A stretch of DNA of 64,000 bases from NCBI GenBank assembly GCA_041390685.1, contig JAWKPL010000001.1, forward strand, positions 310,001-374,000. Reading direction: 5' to 3'. Source of the DNA: JAIBBD01 sp041390685. GTDB lineage: Bacteria; Chloroflexota; Dehalococcoidia; UBA2979. A program made the translations under genes and the position numbers. Position 1 is the first letter of the stretch. Each line of letters starts with the position of its first letter. The notes below the pieces were generated by a model. The model was not told where the DNA came from, searched no databases, and was given only the letters and a program-made list of their open reading frames with translations. Positions 23,701 through 32,577 of the stretch are shown here, in pieces.

Positions 23701-25148
23701 CCGTCGCCCCCTGCCGGGGACGGCTCCCCGATCGGCCGCATGTCAGCGCCCAGCCACTCCGATTGCCGCGAGATGGACGTCCCGATCAACAGACGCATCA
23801 GCGTCCGCGTGACGAAGATCGCGGAGAACATCGATACCAGGACGCCGACCGCCAGCGTCAGGGCGAACCCCTGCACCAGCGGTGCCTCAAACGCACCAAG
23901 GCCGGGAAGCGTGAGCCCTCCGCCCAGGACGTACAGGATCAGCGTCGTAATCAGTGTCGTGACGTTCGAGTCGCGGATCGACGGCCAGGCGCGGGCGAAG
24001 CCCGCCTCGATCGCCGCGGCGTACGAGCGCCCCTCGCGCATCTCCTCTTTGAGCCGCTCGAACACGAGGATGTTCGCGTCCACCGCCATGCCCACGGACA
24101 GCACGAAGGCGCCGATGCCCGCCAGGGTCATCGTCACCGGGATGAGCTTGAAGATCGCGAGCGCGAGGAGCGTGTACACCACCAGCGCCACCGAGGCCAG
24201 GATGCCCGGGACCCGGTAGTACAGCACCATGAAGAGGATCACGATCAGCAGGCCGATCTGACCCGCCACCACGGACTGCCGGACGGCGTCGTCACCCAGC
24301 GTCGCGTCGACGTTCTGCTCCTGCAGCACCGTCAGCTGAACGGGCAGGGCGCCGGAGTTCAGCTGGATCACCAGGTCGCGTGCGCCCGTGCGCCCGTCCT
24401 GCGTCGAGAGCGGCAGCCCCGTGATCGTGCCCTGACCCTCGATGACGGCGTTCACGTTCGGTGTCGCGAGCGGCTCGTTGTCGAGGAAGATGCCGAGCGG
24501 CTGCCCAATCAGGCGGGACGTAATCTGCCTTGAGAGCTGGCTGCCGTCGCCGGTCCACTCGAACTGCACGACCGGGCTGCCGACGGGGTCCGTACCCACG
24601 AAGGCGTTCGCCTTCAGGAAGCGCGACGTCAGTGCCGTCGGCGTCCCATCGAGGTCGCCCATCGCCTGGAACCACTGCCCCGACTCGTCGCACGGCTGCG
24701 CGAGGTCGGGGTACGGACTGGGACCTTGCTCGCAGAACTGGAGCAGCGCCGTGCGGCCCAACAGGTCGCGGGCCTCCTCGGGGGTCAGGCCGGGCAGCTG
24801 CACAGAGATGTTCGAGTCGCCCTGGCGGGTGATCTCCGCCTCCGACACGCCAGAGGCATCGACGCGCTTGCGAAGCACGCGGATCGTGCCGTCCATCGCG
24901 TCGCCCACGTCGCCCTCCGCCCCCTCGGGGAGCGAGGCGTCCAGCAGCAGGCGGGTGCCTCCCTGGAGATCGAGGCCAAGGCGCATCGTCTTGCGCTCGA
25001 AGTCGCCGATGGTGATGCCCTTGCCGGACGGCCAGGGCACCGCGGACGGCAGCCAGCGGTCGGGCTCGCTGGGCCACACGATGATCAGGGCGCCGATGGA
25101 CAGCGCGGCGATGATCGCCAGCGGCCAGAGATGTGCGCGCGTCGGCAT
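23697..25148 (-). CDS. secD: Protein translocase subunit SecD
   Basis: 483 residues. The first membrane helix is at residues 7-25, followed by the SecD motif RLGLDLQGGTRLLLDAS; the large P1 region contains DASGVSEAEITRQG, and the C-terminal RND-like bundle has GMAVDANILVFERLKEEM and LYVLGGG. It partners SecF and YajC at SecYEG in the membrane. It overlaps secF by 4 bases and yajC by 1 base, so the three are translated as a unit from the promoter upstream of def. Confidence 0.96.
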   Translation of the reverse strand: MPTRAHLWPLAIIAALSIGALIIVWPSEPDRWLPSAVPWPSGKGITIGDFERKTMRLGLDLQGGTRLLLDASLPEGAEGDVGDAMDGTIRVLRKRVDASGVSEAEITRQGDSNISVQLPGLTPEEARDLLGRTALLQFCEQGPSPYPDLAQPCDESGQWFQAMGDLDGTPTALTSRFLKANAFVGTDPVGSPVVQFEWTGDGSQLSRQITSRLIGQPLGIFLDNEPLATPNVNAVIEGQGTITGLPLSTQDGRTGARDLVIQLNSGALPVQLTVLQEQNVDATLGDDAVRQSVVAGQIGLLIVILFMVLYYRVPGILASVALVVYTLLALAIFKLIPVTMTLAGIGAFVLSVGMAVDANILVFERLKEEMREGRSYAAAIEAGFARAWPSIRDSNVTTLITTLILYVLGGGLTLPGLGAFEAPLVQGFALTLAVGVLVSMFSAIFVTRTLMRLLIGTSISRQSEWLGADMRPIGEPSPAGGDG

Positions 25149-25468
25149 CAGTTGGCGCTCGCCTTCCCCGCATCGGCCGCCCCCTGCGGGTCGTCCGATG
25201 CGCGCTTCGAAACCGACGCCACCGCGTCCGCGGTGGCGCGCAGCATGACCCCCGGCGCCGCCTCAAGGGTCAACTCGAGCGGGCCTCGGTCCTGCGTCCG
25301 GATGTCACGGATGACCGCGTAGAACCCGCCGGTCGTCAGCACCTCGTCTCCGACGTCCAGCGACGAGATGTCGCGCCGGCGGCGCTTCTGTTGCTCGATC
25401 ACCGGACGCAGCAGGATGAAATAGAACGCGAGGAAGATGAGAAGCGCAAGGAAGATGAACTCAGTCAC
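25148..25468 (-). CDS. yajC: Preprotein translocase subunit YajC
   Basis: 106 residues: one N-terminal membrane helix (FIFLALLIFLAFYFILLRP) then the cytoplasmic YajC region with LDVGDEVLTTGGFYAVI. Length and order are normal. Its start overlaps the def stop by 4 bases and its stop overlaps the secD start. Confidence 0.93.
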   Translation of the reverse strand: MTEFIFLALLIFLAFYFILLRPVIEQQKRRRRDISSLDVGDEVLTTGGFYAVIRDIRTQDRGPLELTLEAAPGVMLRATADAVASVSKRASDDPQGAADAGKASAN

Positions 25469-26007
25469 GGCGAATCGTCGCCGCCCACGGCCGCGGGCTC
25501 GGACGCCGGCCGCGCCTGCACCCAGTCCGCACCTTCGAGCTTCAGCAGGTCGGACATGCTGTCCAGGCGGTCGACGTACAGCGTGCCGTTGATGTGGTCG
25601 ACCTCGTGCTCGAACGCCTGCGCCAGGAGGCTGTCCTCGGCGCGCATCCGCACTTCCTTGCCCCGCTCATCGAGGCCCCGCACCACGACCTTCTGTGAAC
25701 GGGTGATCCCCGCAGCCCGGTAGCCGGGCACCGAGAGACACCCCTCGCCCTCGAGGCGGCGCGTCCCGCTCTTCTTCACAATCACGGGGTTGATCAGCGC
25801 GAACGGCTCCTCGTCCGGCATGCCGAGGACGATGACTCGCAACGGCACGCCAATCTGCGGCGCCGCCAGCCCAACGCCCTGCGCCGCGTACATCGACTCA
25901 ATCATGTCCATGATGAGCCGGCGGATGGAGTCATCCACCTGACGCACCTTCTTCGCGGGTTGTCGGAGCACCGGATCGCCGAGATACCGGATGGGACGTA
26001 CGGTCAC
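25465..26007 (-). CDS. def: Peptide deformylase
   Basis: 180 residues with all three deformylase motifs: GVGLAAPQIG (44-53), EGCLSVPG (88-95, Cys90 binds metal) and HEVDH (134-138, two His ligands and, between them, the catalytic Glu). It removes the formyl group from new proteins. A 20-residue C-terminal acidic/Ala tail extends beyond the core. It heads the def-yajC-secD-secF operon, an uncommon partner for the Sec accessory genes that puts N-terminal processing and export together. The start is GTG at 26007, only 7 bases after a TACAAT box and without a ribosome binding site, so translation is probably leaderless. Confidence 0.95.
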   Translation of the reverse strand: MTVRPIRYLGDPVLRQPAKKVRQVDDSIRRLIMDMIESMYAAQGVGLAAPQIGVPLRVIVLGMPDEEPFALINPVIVKKSGTRRLEGEGCLSVPGYRAAGITRSQKVVVRGLDERGKEVRMRAEDSLLAQAFEHEVDHINGTLYVDRLDSMSDLLKLEGADWVQARPASEPAAVGGDDSP

Positions 26008-26014
26008 GACCTCG

Positions 26015-26020
26015 ATTGTA
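26015..26020 (-). promoter_or_regulatory. -10 box of the def-yajC-secDF operon (leaderless)
   Basis: TACAAT on the minus strand, 7 bases before the GTG start of def. No convincing -35. Confidence 0.55.
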
Positions 26021-26101
26021 GGTCACATCACCGGAAGCGTCTCCGGCGCCAGGACCGGCTGCGGTGGACCCGCGGCGCCCACCAGGTCATAGACGCGGCG
26101 G

Positions 26102-26490
26102 ATGCGGCCGCAGTCTCGTCGTCGCGCCCGACGGACCGTCGACAGCGACGAGTGGGCACTGGTCGCCATCGCGAAAGACGAGGTGACGGCGGCAGCCTGG
26201 CAGGCGCTCCTCCTCGACGGGGGATCGAGGCGCAGATCCGCAGCGATGACGCCACGAAGGCGAAGATGCCGAGCCGCACCCTGTTCCCTCTGGGGTACAT
26301 CGAAGCCGGCCGCCTGCCGTACGTACGCGCCGGACGAACGTCGCGAGGCGCGCCGGCTGCTGGCGGAGCGTGTGGACTTCGGCGGTCCGCGTCGACAGGC
26401 GCGCGCTCCTCGGCGCCTTCGCCGTCGCGCTCGGCTCGCTCGCGCTCATGGTCCTGCTCCTGCTTCGCGACGCCGGAGGCGCTACCATCC
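26102..26490 (+). pseudogene. DUF2007-like (signal-transducing) protein, frame disrupted
   Basis: Three reading frames in succession give one coherent protein: SDEWALVAIAKDEVTAAAWQ in one frame (from about 26147), GIEAQIRSDDATKAKMPSRT in the next (after a run of five G at 26219-26223), then YAPDERREARRLLAERVDFG back in the first frame (from about 26328), and finally a membrane helix RALLGAFAVALGSLALMVLL in the third frame (from about 26400). The first parts fit the DUF2007 fold (WxLVA...EA..W...L...GI.A...SDDA...V.VYAPDE...A..LL). Either a decayed gene or an assembly with missing bases; adding one G at the first break restores the frame. No clean stop codon is found before the next gene. Confidence 0.55.
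26483..26488 (+). promoter_or_regulatory. -10 box of the quinone oxidoreductase gene (leaderless)
   Basis: TACCAT on the plus strand, 6 bases before the GTG start at 26495 and no ribosome binding site. Confidence 0.5.
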
Positions 26491-26494
26491 CCCT

Positions 26495-27469
26495 GTGCGT
26501 GCGCTGCTGTGTCGCTCCCTCGAAGACGGTATCGACGGCCTGCGGATCCAGGACGTCCCGCCTCCTCCGCTGCCGCCGGACGGCGTGCGTATCGAGGTGC
26601 AAGCGGCGGCGATGAACTTCGCGGACACCCTGCTCGTGCGCGGCCGCTACCAGGAACGGCCGGACCTGCCGTTCGCGCCTGGCCTGGAGGCCGCGGGCAC
26701 CGTCCTCGAGGTGGCGCCGGGCGTCCAGCACGTCCTGCCGGGCGAACGCGTCGTCGCGCTGCTCGACCACGGCGGCTTCGCGGACGAGGCCGTTGCGCAC
26801 GCATCGGACGTGGTGGCGATTCCCGAGGGCATCGACAACGTGACGGCTTCGGCCATCCCCGTGGCATACCTCACCTCGTACCTCGCGCTTGTTGAGCGGG
26901 CGCGCCTGCGGTCGGGTGAGGTGCTCGTGGTGTTCGGCGCATCGGGCGGCGTCGGCCTCACCGCCGTCGAGGTCGGCCACGGACTGGGCGCCCGAGTCGT
27001 CGCCGTCGCCTCCTCGCGCGACAAACTCGCGCTGGCCATCGAGCGCGGAGCAGACGAGGCGATCGCCTACACCGAAGAGGACGTGGCGGCGCGTATCGAG
27101 GAGCTCGCGGGCGGCGCGGATGTCGTGTACGACCCGGTCGGTGGCGACCTCTTCAATGCCGCGATGCACGCTATCAACCCCGGCGGGCGCATCCTCCTCG
27201 TGGGCTTCGCCAGCGGCAGCGTGCCCCAGATCCCCGCGAATCACCTGCTGGTGAAGGATGCCGCGGCGCTCGGATTCAGCATCGGCCAGTTCCGCCGGCA
27301 CGAGCCGGAGCGCGTGCGCGCCGCGCTCGGCGAGCTGCTGCGCATGACCGTTGAGGGCCGTCTGCGCCCGCTCGTCTCGCGCGTCCTGACCCTGGACGAG
27401 GCCCCCGGTGCACTGCGCGAGCTACAGGCCGGACGCACGGTCGGCAAGCTCGTCGTGCGCCTGCGCTGA
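26495..27469 (+). CDS. NADPH:quinone oxidoreductase, zinc-free MDR family
   Basis: 324 residues. The catalytic domain starts RALLCRSLEDGIDGLRI and includes AAAMNFADTLLVRGRYQ, the quinone oxidoreductase/crotonyl-CoA reductase-like substrate region; the Rossmann fold has the nucleotide motif GASGGVGLTAVEVG and ends VVYDPVGGDLFNAAM. No structural or catalytic zinc cysteines are present, as in QOR proteins. It reduces quinones or enones with NADPH. The GTG at 26495 is chosen because it begins the conserved domain and lies 6 bases after TACCAT; the open frame continues upstream into the DUF2007 remnant. It converges on priA with a 1-base gap. Confidence 0.88.
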   Translation: MRALLCRSLEDGIDGLRIQDVPPPPLPPDGVRIEVQAAAMNFADTLLVRGRYQERPDLPFAPGLEAAGTVLEVAPGVQHVLPGERVVALLDHGGFADEAVAHASDVVAIPEGIDNVTASAIPVAYLTSYLALVERARLRSGEVLVVFGASGGVGLTAVEVGHGLGARVVAVASSRDKLALAIERGADEAIAYTEEDVAARIEELAGGADVVYDPVGGDLFNAAMHAINPGGRILLVGFASGSVPQIPANHLLVKDAAALGFSIGQFRRHEPERVRAALGELLRMTVEGRLRPLVSRVLTLDEAPGALRELQAGRTVGKLVVRLR

Positions 27470-27470
27470 C

Positions 27471-30131
27471 TTATGTCACTGCGGCCGGATCGACGTCGAC
27501 AACCCAGCCGGGCGGCAACTCGATCTGGCGGACGAGCGCGGCCGGGTCGATCCCTTTCAGCAGCAATCCCCAGCGGTACCGGCCGCGCACGCGCGCGACC
27601 TGTGGCGGCGTCGGGCCGAGGACATCGATGTCCGGCAGGCCCGCTGCCAGCCGGCGCAGCTCCTGCCGCACCCGTGCCGCCTCCTCGAGCGCGTATTCCT
27701 GCCGTGCATGGGCGAACTGCAGCCGCACGAGGCGCACGAACGGCGGGTACCGGTGCTCCCGCCGCCAGGGCAGCTCGTCTTCGAAGAAGCCGTCGACGTC
27801 GTTCGCCGCGGCAGCCTCGATGGCCCGATCGTCCGGCGACAGCGTCTGGATGATCACGCGCCCGAGGCGGTCGGCGCGGCCCGCTCGCCCCGCCACCTGG
27901 GACAGCAGCTGGAACGTGTGTTCACGCGCGCGGAAGCCACCGGCCCAGAGCGAGTAGTCGGCCATCACCACCCCGACCAGCGTCACGAGCGGGAGGTCGA
28001 GGCCCTTCGCGACCATCTGCGTCCCCACGAGCACGTCCGCCTCGTGACGCATGAAGCGCCCCAGGATCGCCTCGTGCTGCTCGGCCGTGCGCACGCTGTC
28101 GCGGTCCCAGCGCTCCACGCGCGCGGCCGGGAACAGCCGGCGCACCTCCTGCTCGACACGCTGCGTCCCGGCGCGAGCCGGCCGCAGCGCCCCCCCGCAT
28201 TCGCGGCAGCGAGATTGGAGCGGCCGTGAGCGGTTGCACTGGTGGCAGACGAGCCGGTCCGGCGGGTCATGCAGCGAGAGCGAGACGTCGCACGAGGGAC
28301 ACAGCGGCGTATGCCCGTTCGGGCACAGCAGGTGCCCGAAGAGGCCGCGCCGGTTCAGGAAGAGGATCGCCTGCTCGTCACGGTCCAGGGTCTCCCCCAG
28401 CGCGCGCAGCAACTCCTCCGAGAACAGTGAGCGCGCGCCACGCACGTCCACCACCTCGATCTCGGGGAGCTCCTCGGCGGGCCAGAGCCACGTGCCGCCT
28501 CCGGGCTGCGGCACCGGCCGCAGGCGCCGCGGCAGGTCGAGGCGGAGCATGTCCCCCTCGGCTGCGGCGAACCACTGCTCCGCGTCCGGCGTCGCAGTGC
28601 CGTACACGACGGCAGCGCCTGCCAGCTCGCCCAGGCGCGCGGCGACGGTCCGCGCGTCGTAACGAGGCGAGGGCTCCGACTGCTTGAACGTCCACTCGTG
28701 CGCCTCGTCCACGACGATCAGGCCGAGGTCGGGCTGCGGCGCGAACACCGCGGACCGTGAGCCGATCACTACGTCGTAGTCGCCGCGCGCGGTCGCGTGC
28801 CACTCGTCGTGCGCCTCACCCAGGCTCAGCCCCGAGTGCAGCACGCCGACGCGCCCCGGGAACCGCTCGAGGAAGCGGCGCACTGTCTGCGGTGTCAGCG
28901 CGATCTCGGGCACCAGCACCAGTCCCCGCTTGCCGCGCTCGACCGCATGCCGGAGCGCGTCGAGGTACACCTCCGTCTTGCCGCTCCCCGTTACCCCTTG
29001 CAGGAGGATCCGTGTCCCGTCCGCGCGGTCGATGGCCGCGCGGACAGCCGCTGCTGCTTCGCGCTGCTCCGCGACCAGCTCGGCGGCGCCGCGCTCCGCG
29101 ACGAGCACATTGCGCAGCGGGTCGCGGCGCTGCAGCTCCTCCTCGACCGCCACGACGCCGGCGGCGCGCAGCGCTTCGAGGCCTTCACGCGCGCCGTCCC
29201 CGAAGCGCCGTGCCAGCTCCGTGACGGGAATGCGCTCCTCGGGCCCCGCCGCGAGCGCTTCGAGGAGCGCTGCTGCCGCGGACTCAGCACGGGTCCGCGT
29301 GAGGCTGCGGACCATCCGTTCCGCCTCATCACGGTCGATGACCAGACGCACATCGCTGCCCTCCCGGGCGAGCGCGCCTTCGGCGATCAACGTCTCGACG
29401 GCGGGCGCACCCCTCGCGATCCGCGCCACTTCGTCGAACGGCCGGGGGCCGGCTACGTCCAGGAGGGCCTGCAGCGCGCGCCCACGCCTCGATGCGCGCC
29501 GGCCGGTGATGCTGCCCGTATACGCGCGCGCGGCATCCGCGTCGACCGCCAGCCGTACGATATCAACGACGCGCGCCCGCCCGCGCGGACGCGTCAACGA
29601 GTAGCGCCGCTCCGCGAGGCCGCGGCGCACGAGCGCGTTCATCGCGGCGTCGAAGCCACGCGCACCGATGACCTCGCGCAGGTCCTCGACTGGCGTCGGG
29701 TTCTCGCTCAGCAGGTCGTACAGGCGCTGTTGCCGCTCGGACAGCGCCTCCGCGGGGGCGGCGCCGCCTCGTGCGAGCGCCGTGCGAGGCGCCTCGCCGG
29801 CGCCGGGGGGCAGCATGAGCGCCACCGCGTCCCAGGGCGGCGCGAGGTAGTACTCGGCCAGCCATGCTCCGAGCTCCAGCCGTGCCGGGTCGATGCGCGC
29901 GGCTCCCTCGACCGGAGGCTCCAGCTCCCGTGTCTCGCCCGCGTAGCCGGGCAGGTCGGTCGGGCCGTCCGTCACGACGCCCTGCAGCGTCCGTGCACCC
30001 CATGGCACGTGCACGACCTCGCCGGGTTGCACCTCGCGCCCCGGCGGCACGCGGTATGTGAACGTCATGAGGCTCGGGCGCCCGCTGTTGACGGCCACCC
30101 GCACGTATCGCGCCCTCGCCGAGCCAGTCAC
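27471..30131 (-). CDS. priA: Primosomal protein N' (replication restart helicase PriA)
   Basis: 886 residues. The N-terminal 3'-DNA binding domain contains VPWGARTLQGVV; a winged-helix region follows; the helicase core has Walker A GVTGSGKTEVYL, VDEAHEW, and LVGTQMVAKGLDLPLVTLVG with QVAGRAGRADRLG near the C terminus. The zinc domain between the helicase lobes has seven of the usual eight cysteines: the first pair reads CPNGH instead of CxxC. PriA reloads the replisome at stalled forks. The GTG at 30131 lies 6 bases after TATGAT, so the mRNA is probably leaderless; the longer open frame upstream has no family similarity. Confidence 0.93.
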   Translation of the reverse strand: MTGSARARYVRVAVNSGRPSLMTFTYRVPPGREVQPGEVVHVPWGARTLQGVVTDGPTDLPGYAGETRELEPPVEGAARIDPARLELGAWLAEYYLAPPWDAVALMLPPGAGEAPRTALARGGAAPAEALSERQQRLYDLLSENPTPVEDLREVIGARGFDAAMNALVRRGLAERRYSLTRPRGRARVVDIVRLAVDADAARAYTGSITGRRASRRGRALQALLDVAGPRPFDEVARIARGAPAVETLIAEGALAREGSDVRLVIDRDEAERMVRSLTRTRAESAAAALLEALAAGPEERIPVTELARRFGDGAREGLEALRAAGVVAVEEELQRRDPLRNVLVAERGAAELVAEQREAAAAVRAAIDRADGTRILLQGVTGSGKTEVYLDALRHAVERGKRGLVLVPEIALTPQTVRRFLERFPGRVGVLHSGLSLGEAHDEWHATARGDYDVVIGSRSAVFAPQPDLGLIVVDEAHEWTFKQSEPSPRYDARTVAARLGELAGAAVVYGTATPDAEQWFAAAEGDMLRLDLPRRLRPVPQPGGGTWLWPAEELPEIEVVDVRGARSLFSEELLRALGETLDRDEQAILFLNRRGLFGHLLCPNGHTPLCPSCDVSLSLHDPPDRLVCHQCNRSRPLQSRCRECGGALRPARAGTQRVEQEVRRLFPAARVERWDRDSVRTAEQHEAILGRFMRHEADVLVGTQMVAKGLDLPLVTLVGVVMADYSLWAGGFRAREHTFQLLSQVAGRAGRADRLGRVIIQTLSPDDRAIEAAAANDVDGFFEDELPWRREHRYPPFVRLVRLQFAHARQEYALEEAARVRQELRRLAAGLPDIDVLGPTPPQVARVRGRYRWGLLLKGIDPAALVRQIELPPGWVVDVDPAAVT

Positions 30132-30137
30132 CGCCGC

Positions 30138-30143
30138 ATCATA
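30138..30143 (-). promoter_or_regulatory. -10 box of priA (leaderless)
   Basis: TATGAT on the minus strand, 6 bases before the GTG start. No -35 is evident. It diverges from the trehalose/glucan operon promoter across 165 bases that hold no other gene. Confidence 0.55.
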
Positions 30144-30308
30144 GACACGCACGCCCGTCCCTGCGGCGGGCGTCCGTGCTGCGCGAGGCCGGGTCGAAGC
30201 GCCCCCCTGCCTGCGGACCGCGGCCGCCTCGGACGGCCAAGGACCGTCGTGACCGAAAACGAACGGACAAACGGCCGCCATTCGCGGCCCGCCCATCGCG
30301 CGCCCGCG

Positions 30309-30314
30309 TACACT
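30309..30314 (+). promoter_or_regulatory. -10 box of the trehalose/glucan operon
   Basis: TACACT on the plus strand, 7 bases before a GTG codon at 30322. It would drive a short leaderless ORF and then glgX and the rest of the operon. Confidence 0.5.
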
Positions 30315-30321
30315 GGGCGGC

Positions 30322-30432
30322 GTGGATGCTACGGGCATGGACGCGTCCCTGGTTGCGTACGTCCGCCGTACGCGGATGCCCGCCCGCAATGCCTTCTCGG
30401 CCGCGCCGTGGAGAGTCGGAGCAGCGCCGTGA
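30322..30432 (+). CDS. Possible 36-residue leader ORF coupled to glgX
   Basis: Starts with GTG 7 bases after the TACACT box and ends with TGA that overlaps the ATG of glgX (TGATG). The peptide is Arg/Ala-rich with no recognisable motif. No Shine-Dalgarno precedes its start; glgX has only a weak GGAG about 10 bases before its ATG, so ribosomes finishing this ORF might be what starts glgX. It could equally be chance in an open, high-GC frame. Confidence 0.35.
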   Translation: MDATGMDASLVAYVRRTRMPARNAFSAAPWRVGAAP

Positions 30433-32573
30433 TGGGGTTGCGCTCCACCTCACGCGTCCATCCCGGACGACCGTTTCCCCTCGGGGCAACATGGGATGGG
30501 GCGGGCGTGAACTTTGCCCTGTTCTCCGAGCACGCGACCGCCGTCGACCTCTGCCTGTTCGATTCAGTCACCTCGGAAGTCGAGCAAGACCGGATCCGCC
30601 TCACGGAGCGCGAGGGCGGTGTGTGGCATTGCTACCTCCCCGACGTGCGCCCGGGGCAGCTCTACGGGTACCGCGTCTCGGGCCCCTACGCCCCCACGGA
30701 CGGCCATCGCTTCAACGCCGCGAAGGTCCTGCTGGACCCGTACGCGCGGGCCGTCGAGCGTGCGAACGTCTGGAACGACTCACTGCTCGGGTACCGCCCC
30801 GACCACCCGGACCTCGACCTGTCCTACAACGACACGGATAGCGCGGCCTCCGCGCCGCTCGCCGTCGTTGTCGACCCGGCCTTCACGTGGGGCCCGGACC
30901 GCCTCCTCGGTACGCCGAGGAGCGAGACGGTGATCTATGAGCTTCACGTGGGCGGCTTCACGCGCCTGCACCCCGAGGTGCCCGAGCGGCTGCGAGGCAC
31001 CTACGCCGGCCTCGCCTCCGCCCCGGTCGTCCGCTACCTCAAGGAACTCGGAGTGACCACCGTCGAGCTGATGCCAGTGCATCAGCACATGGACGAGCGA
31101 TCGGTCGTCGAACGAGGCCTCACCAACTACTGGGGGTACAACACCCTCTCCTATTTTGCTCCGGATGCCCGATACGCGACGACCGGACGCGGCATCGACG
31201 CCGTCGATGAGTTCAAGGTGATGGTGCGCACCCTGCACGCCGCGGGCATCGAGGTGATCCTCGACGTCGTCTACAACCACACGTCGGAAGGGGATGAACG
31301 CGGCCCCACGATCTCGCTGCGCGGCATCGACAACGCGTCGTTCTACCGGCTGCGGCCGGATGACCGCCGTGCCTACATGGACTTCACCGGCACCGGCAAC
31401 ACGATGAACATGCGGCACCCACGGGCGCTGCAGCTGGTGATGGACAGCCTGCGCTACTGGGTCCTCGACATGCACGTCGACGGGTTCCGCTTCGACCTCG
31501 CAAGCGCGCTCGCCCGCGAGCTGTACGAGGTCGACCGGCTCAGCTCCTTCTTCGACATCATCGGCCAGGACCCGGTGCTCTCACGAGTGAAGCTGATCGC
31601 GGAACCGTGGGACCTCGGCGAGGGCGGCTACCAGGTGGGCAACTTCCCGCCAGAGTGGGCCGAGTGGAACGGCAAGTACCGCGACACCGTCCGCCGCTTC
31701 TGGCGAGGCGACGAGGGCCAGGTGCCGGAGATGGCCACCCGTCTGGCGGGCAGCAGTGACCTGTACGCGGTGAATGGCCGCCGCCCGTTCGCGAGCATCA
31801 ACTTCGTCACGGCACACGATGGGTTCACCCTCCGTGACCTGGTCTCCTACGGCCGGAAGCACAACGAGGCCAACGGCGAGGGCAACCGGGACGGCAGCGA
31901 CGAGAACCTGAGCTGGAACTGCGGAATCGAGGGCGACCCCGCGGATCCGGAAGTCCTCGAACTCCGCCGCCGCCAGATGCGCAACTTCGTCGCCACCCTC
32001 TTCCTGTCGCAGGGCGTCCCGATGCTGCTGTCCGGCGACGAGTTCGGGCGCACGCAGCGCGGGAACAACAATGCCTACTGCCAGGACAACGAGGTCAGCT
32101 GGACCGACTGGCGTCTCGAGCACTGGCAGGAGGATCTGCTGCGCTTCACGCGGACGATGATCCGGCTCCGCACGGATCACCCCGTGCTGCGCCAGCGGCG
32201 CTTCCTTGAGAGCCGGAACGGCGGCAGCACGGAGCATCATCCGGCGCGCTGGCTCCTCCCCGAAGGCGGGGAGATCCAGGGCGAGCTCTGGCGTGACCAA
32301 GGCCGCCGCGCCTTCGGCTTGCTGCTGAACGGCGAGGCGCTGCGCGACCTCACCGGAGACGTCCCGTCACACCCCGCTACCACGCTCCTGGTCCTGCTCA
32401 ACGCGTCCGACGAATGCGTCGACTTCATGCTGCCGGCCCGCCGCCGTGGGTCGAGGTGGCACCGCCTGGTCGACACGGCCGAGGGTAGTGCCGCGCGCCG
32501 CGCCGACCTCGACCCGTACCCGTTGCAGCCCCGTTCGCTGGCGGTGCTCCGCCTGGGACGCCGGAAGGGATGA
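30432..32573 (+). CDS. glgX: Glycogen debranching enzyme GlgX (GH13 isoamylase type)
   Basis: 713 residues. An N-terminal CBM48-like beta domain (PLGATWDGAGVNFALFSEHA) precedes the GH13 barrel; region I DVVYNHT, region II GFRFDLASAL with nucleophile Asp355, region III LIAEPWD with Glu391, and region IV FVTAHDGFTL. It cuts alpha-1,6 branches, giving linear chains that TreY downstream can use; TreX of trehalose operons is the same family. The ATG at 30432 overlaps the stop of a short upstream ORF. The next gene, glgE, begins 4 bases after its stop. Confidence 0.95.
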   Translation: MGLRSTSRVHPGRPFPLGATWDGAGVNFALFSEHATAVDLCLFDSVTSEVEQDRIRLTEREGGVWHCYLPDVRPGQLYGYRVSGPYAPTDGHRFNAAKVLLDPYARAVERANVWNDSLLGYRPDHPDLDLSYNDTDSAASAPLAVVVDPAFTWGPDRLLGTPRSETVIYELHVGGFTRLHPEVPERLRGTYAGLASAPVVRYLKELGVTTVELMPVHQHMDERSVVERGLTNYWGYNTLSYFAPDARYATTGRGIDAVDEFKVMVRTLHAAGIEVILDVVYNHTSEGDERGPTISLRGIDNASFYRLRPDDRRAYMDFTGTGNTMNMRHPRALQLVMDSLRYWVLDMHVDGFRFDLASALARELYEVDRLSSFFDIIGQDPVLSRVKLIAEPWDLGEGGYQVGNFPPEWAEWNGKYRDTVRRFWRGDEGQVPEMATRLAGSSDLYAVNGRRPFASINFVTAHDGFTLRDLVSYGRKHNEANGEGNRDGSDENLSWNCGIEGDPADPEVLELRRRQMRNFVATLFLSQGVPMLLSGDEFGRTQRGNNNAYCQDNEVSWTDWRLEHWQEDLLRFTRTMIRLRTDHPVLRQRRFLESRNGGSTEHHPARWLLPEGGEIQGELWRDQGRRAFGLLLNGEALRDLTGDVPSHPATTLLVLLNASDECVDFMLPARRRGSRWHRLVDTAEGSAARRADLDPYPLQPRSLAVLRLGRRKG

Positions 32574-32577
32574 CCCG

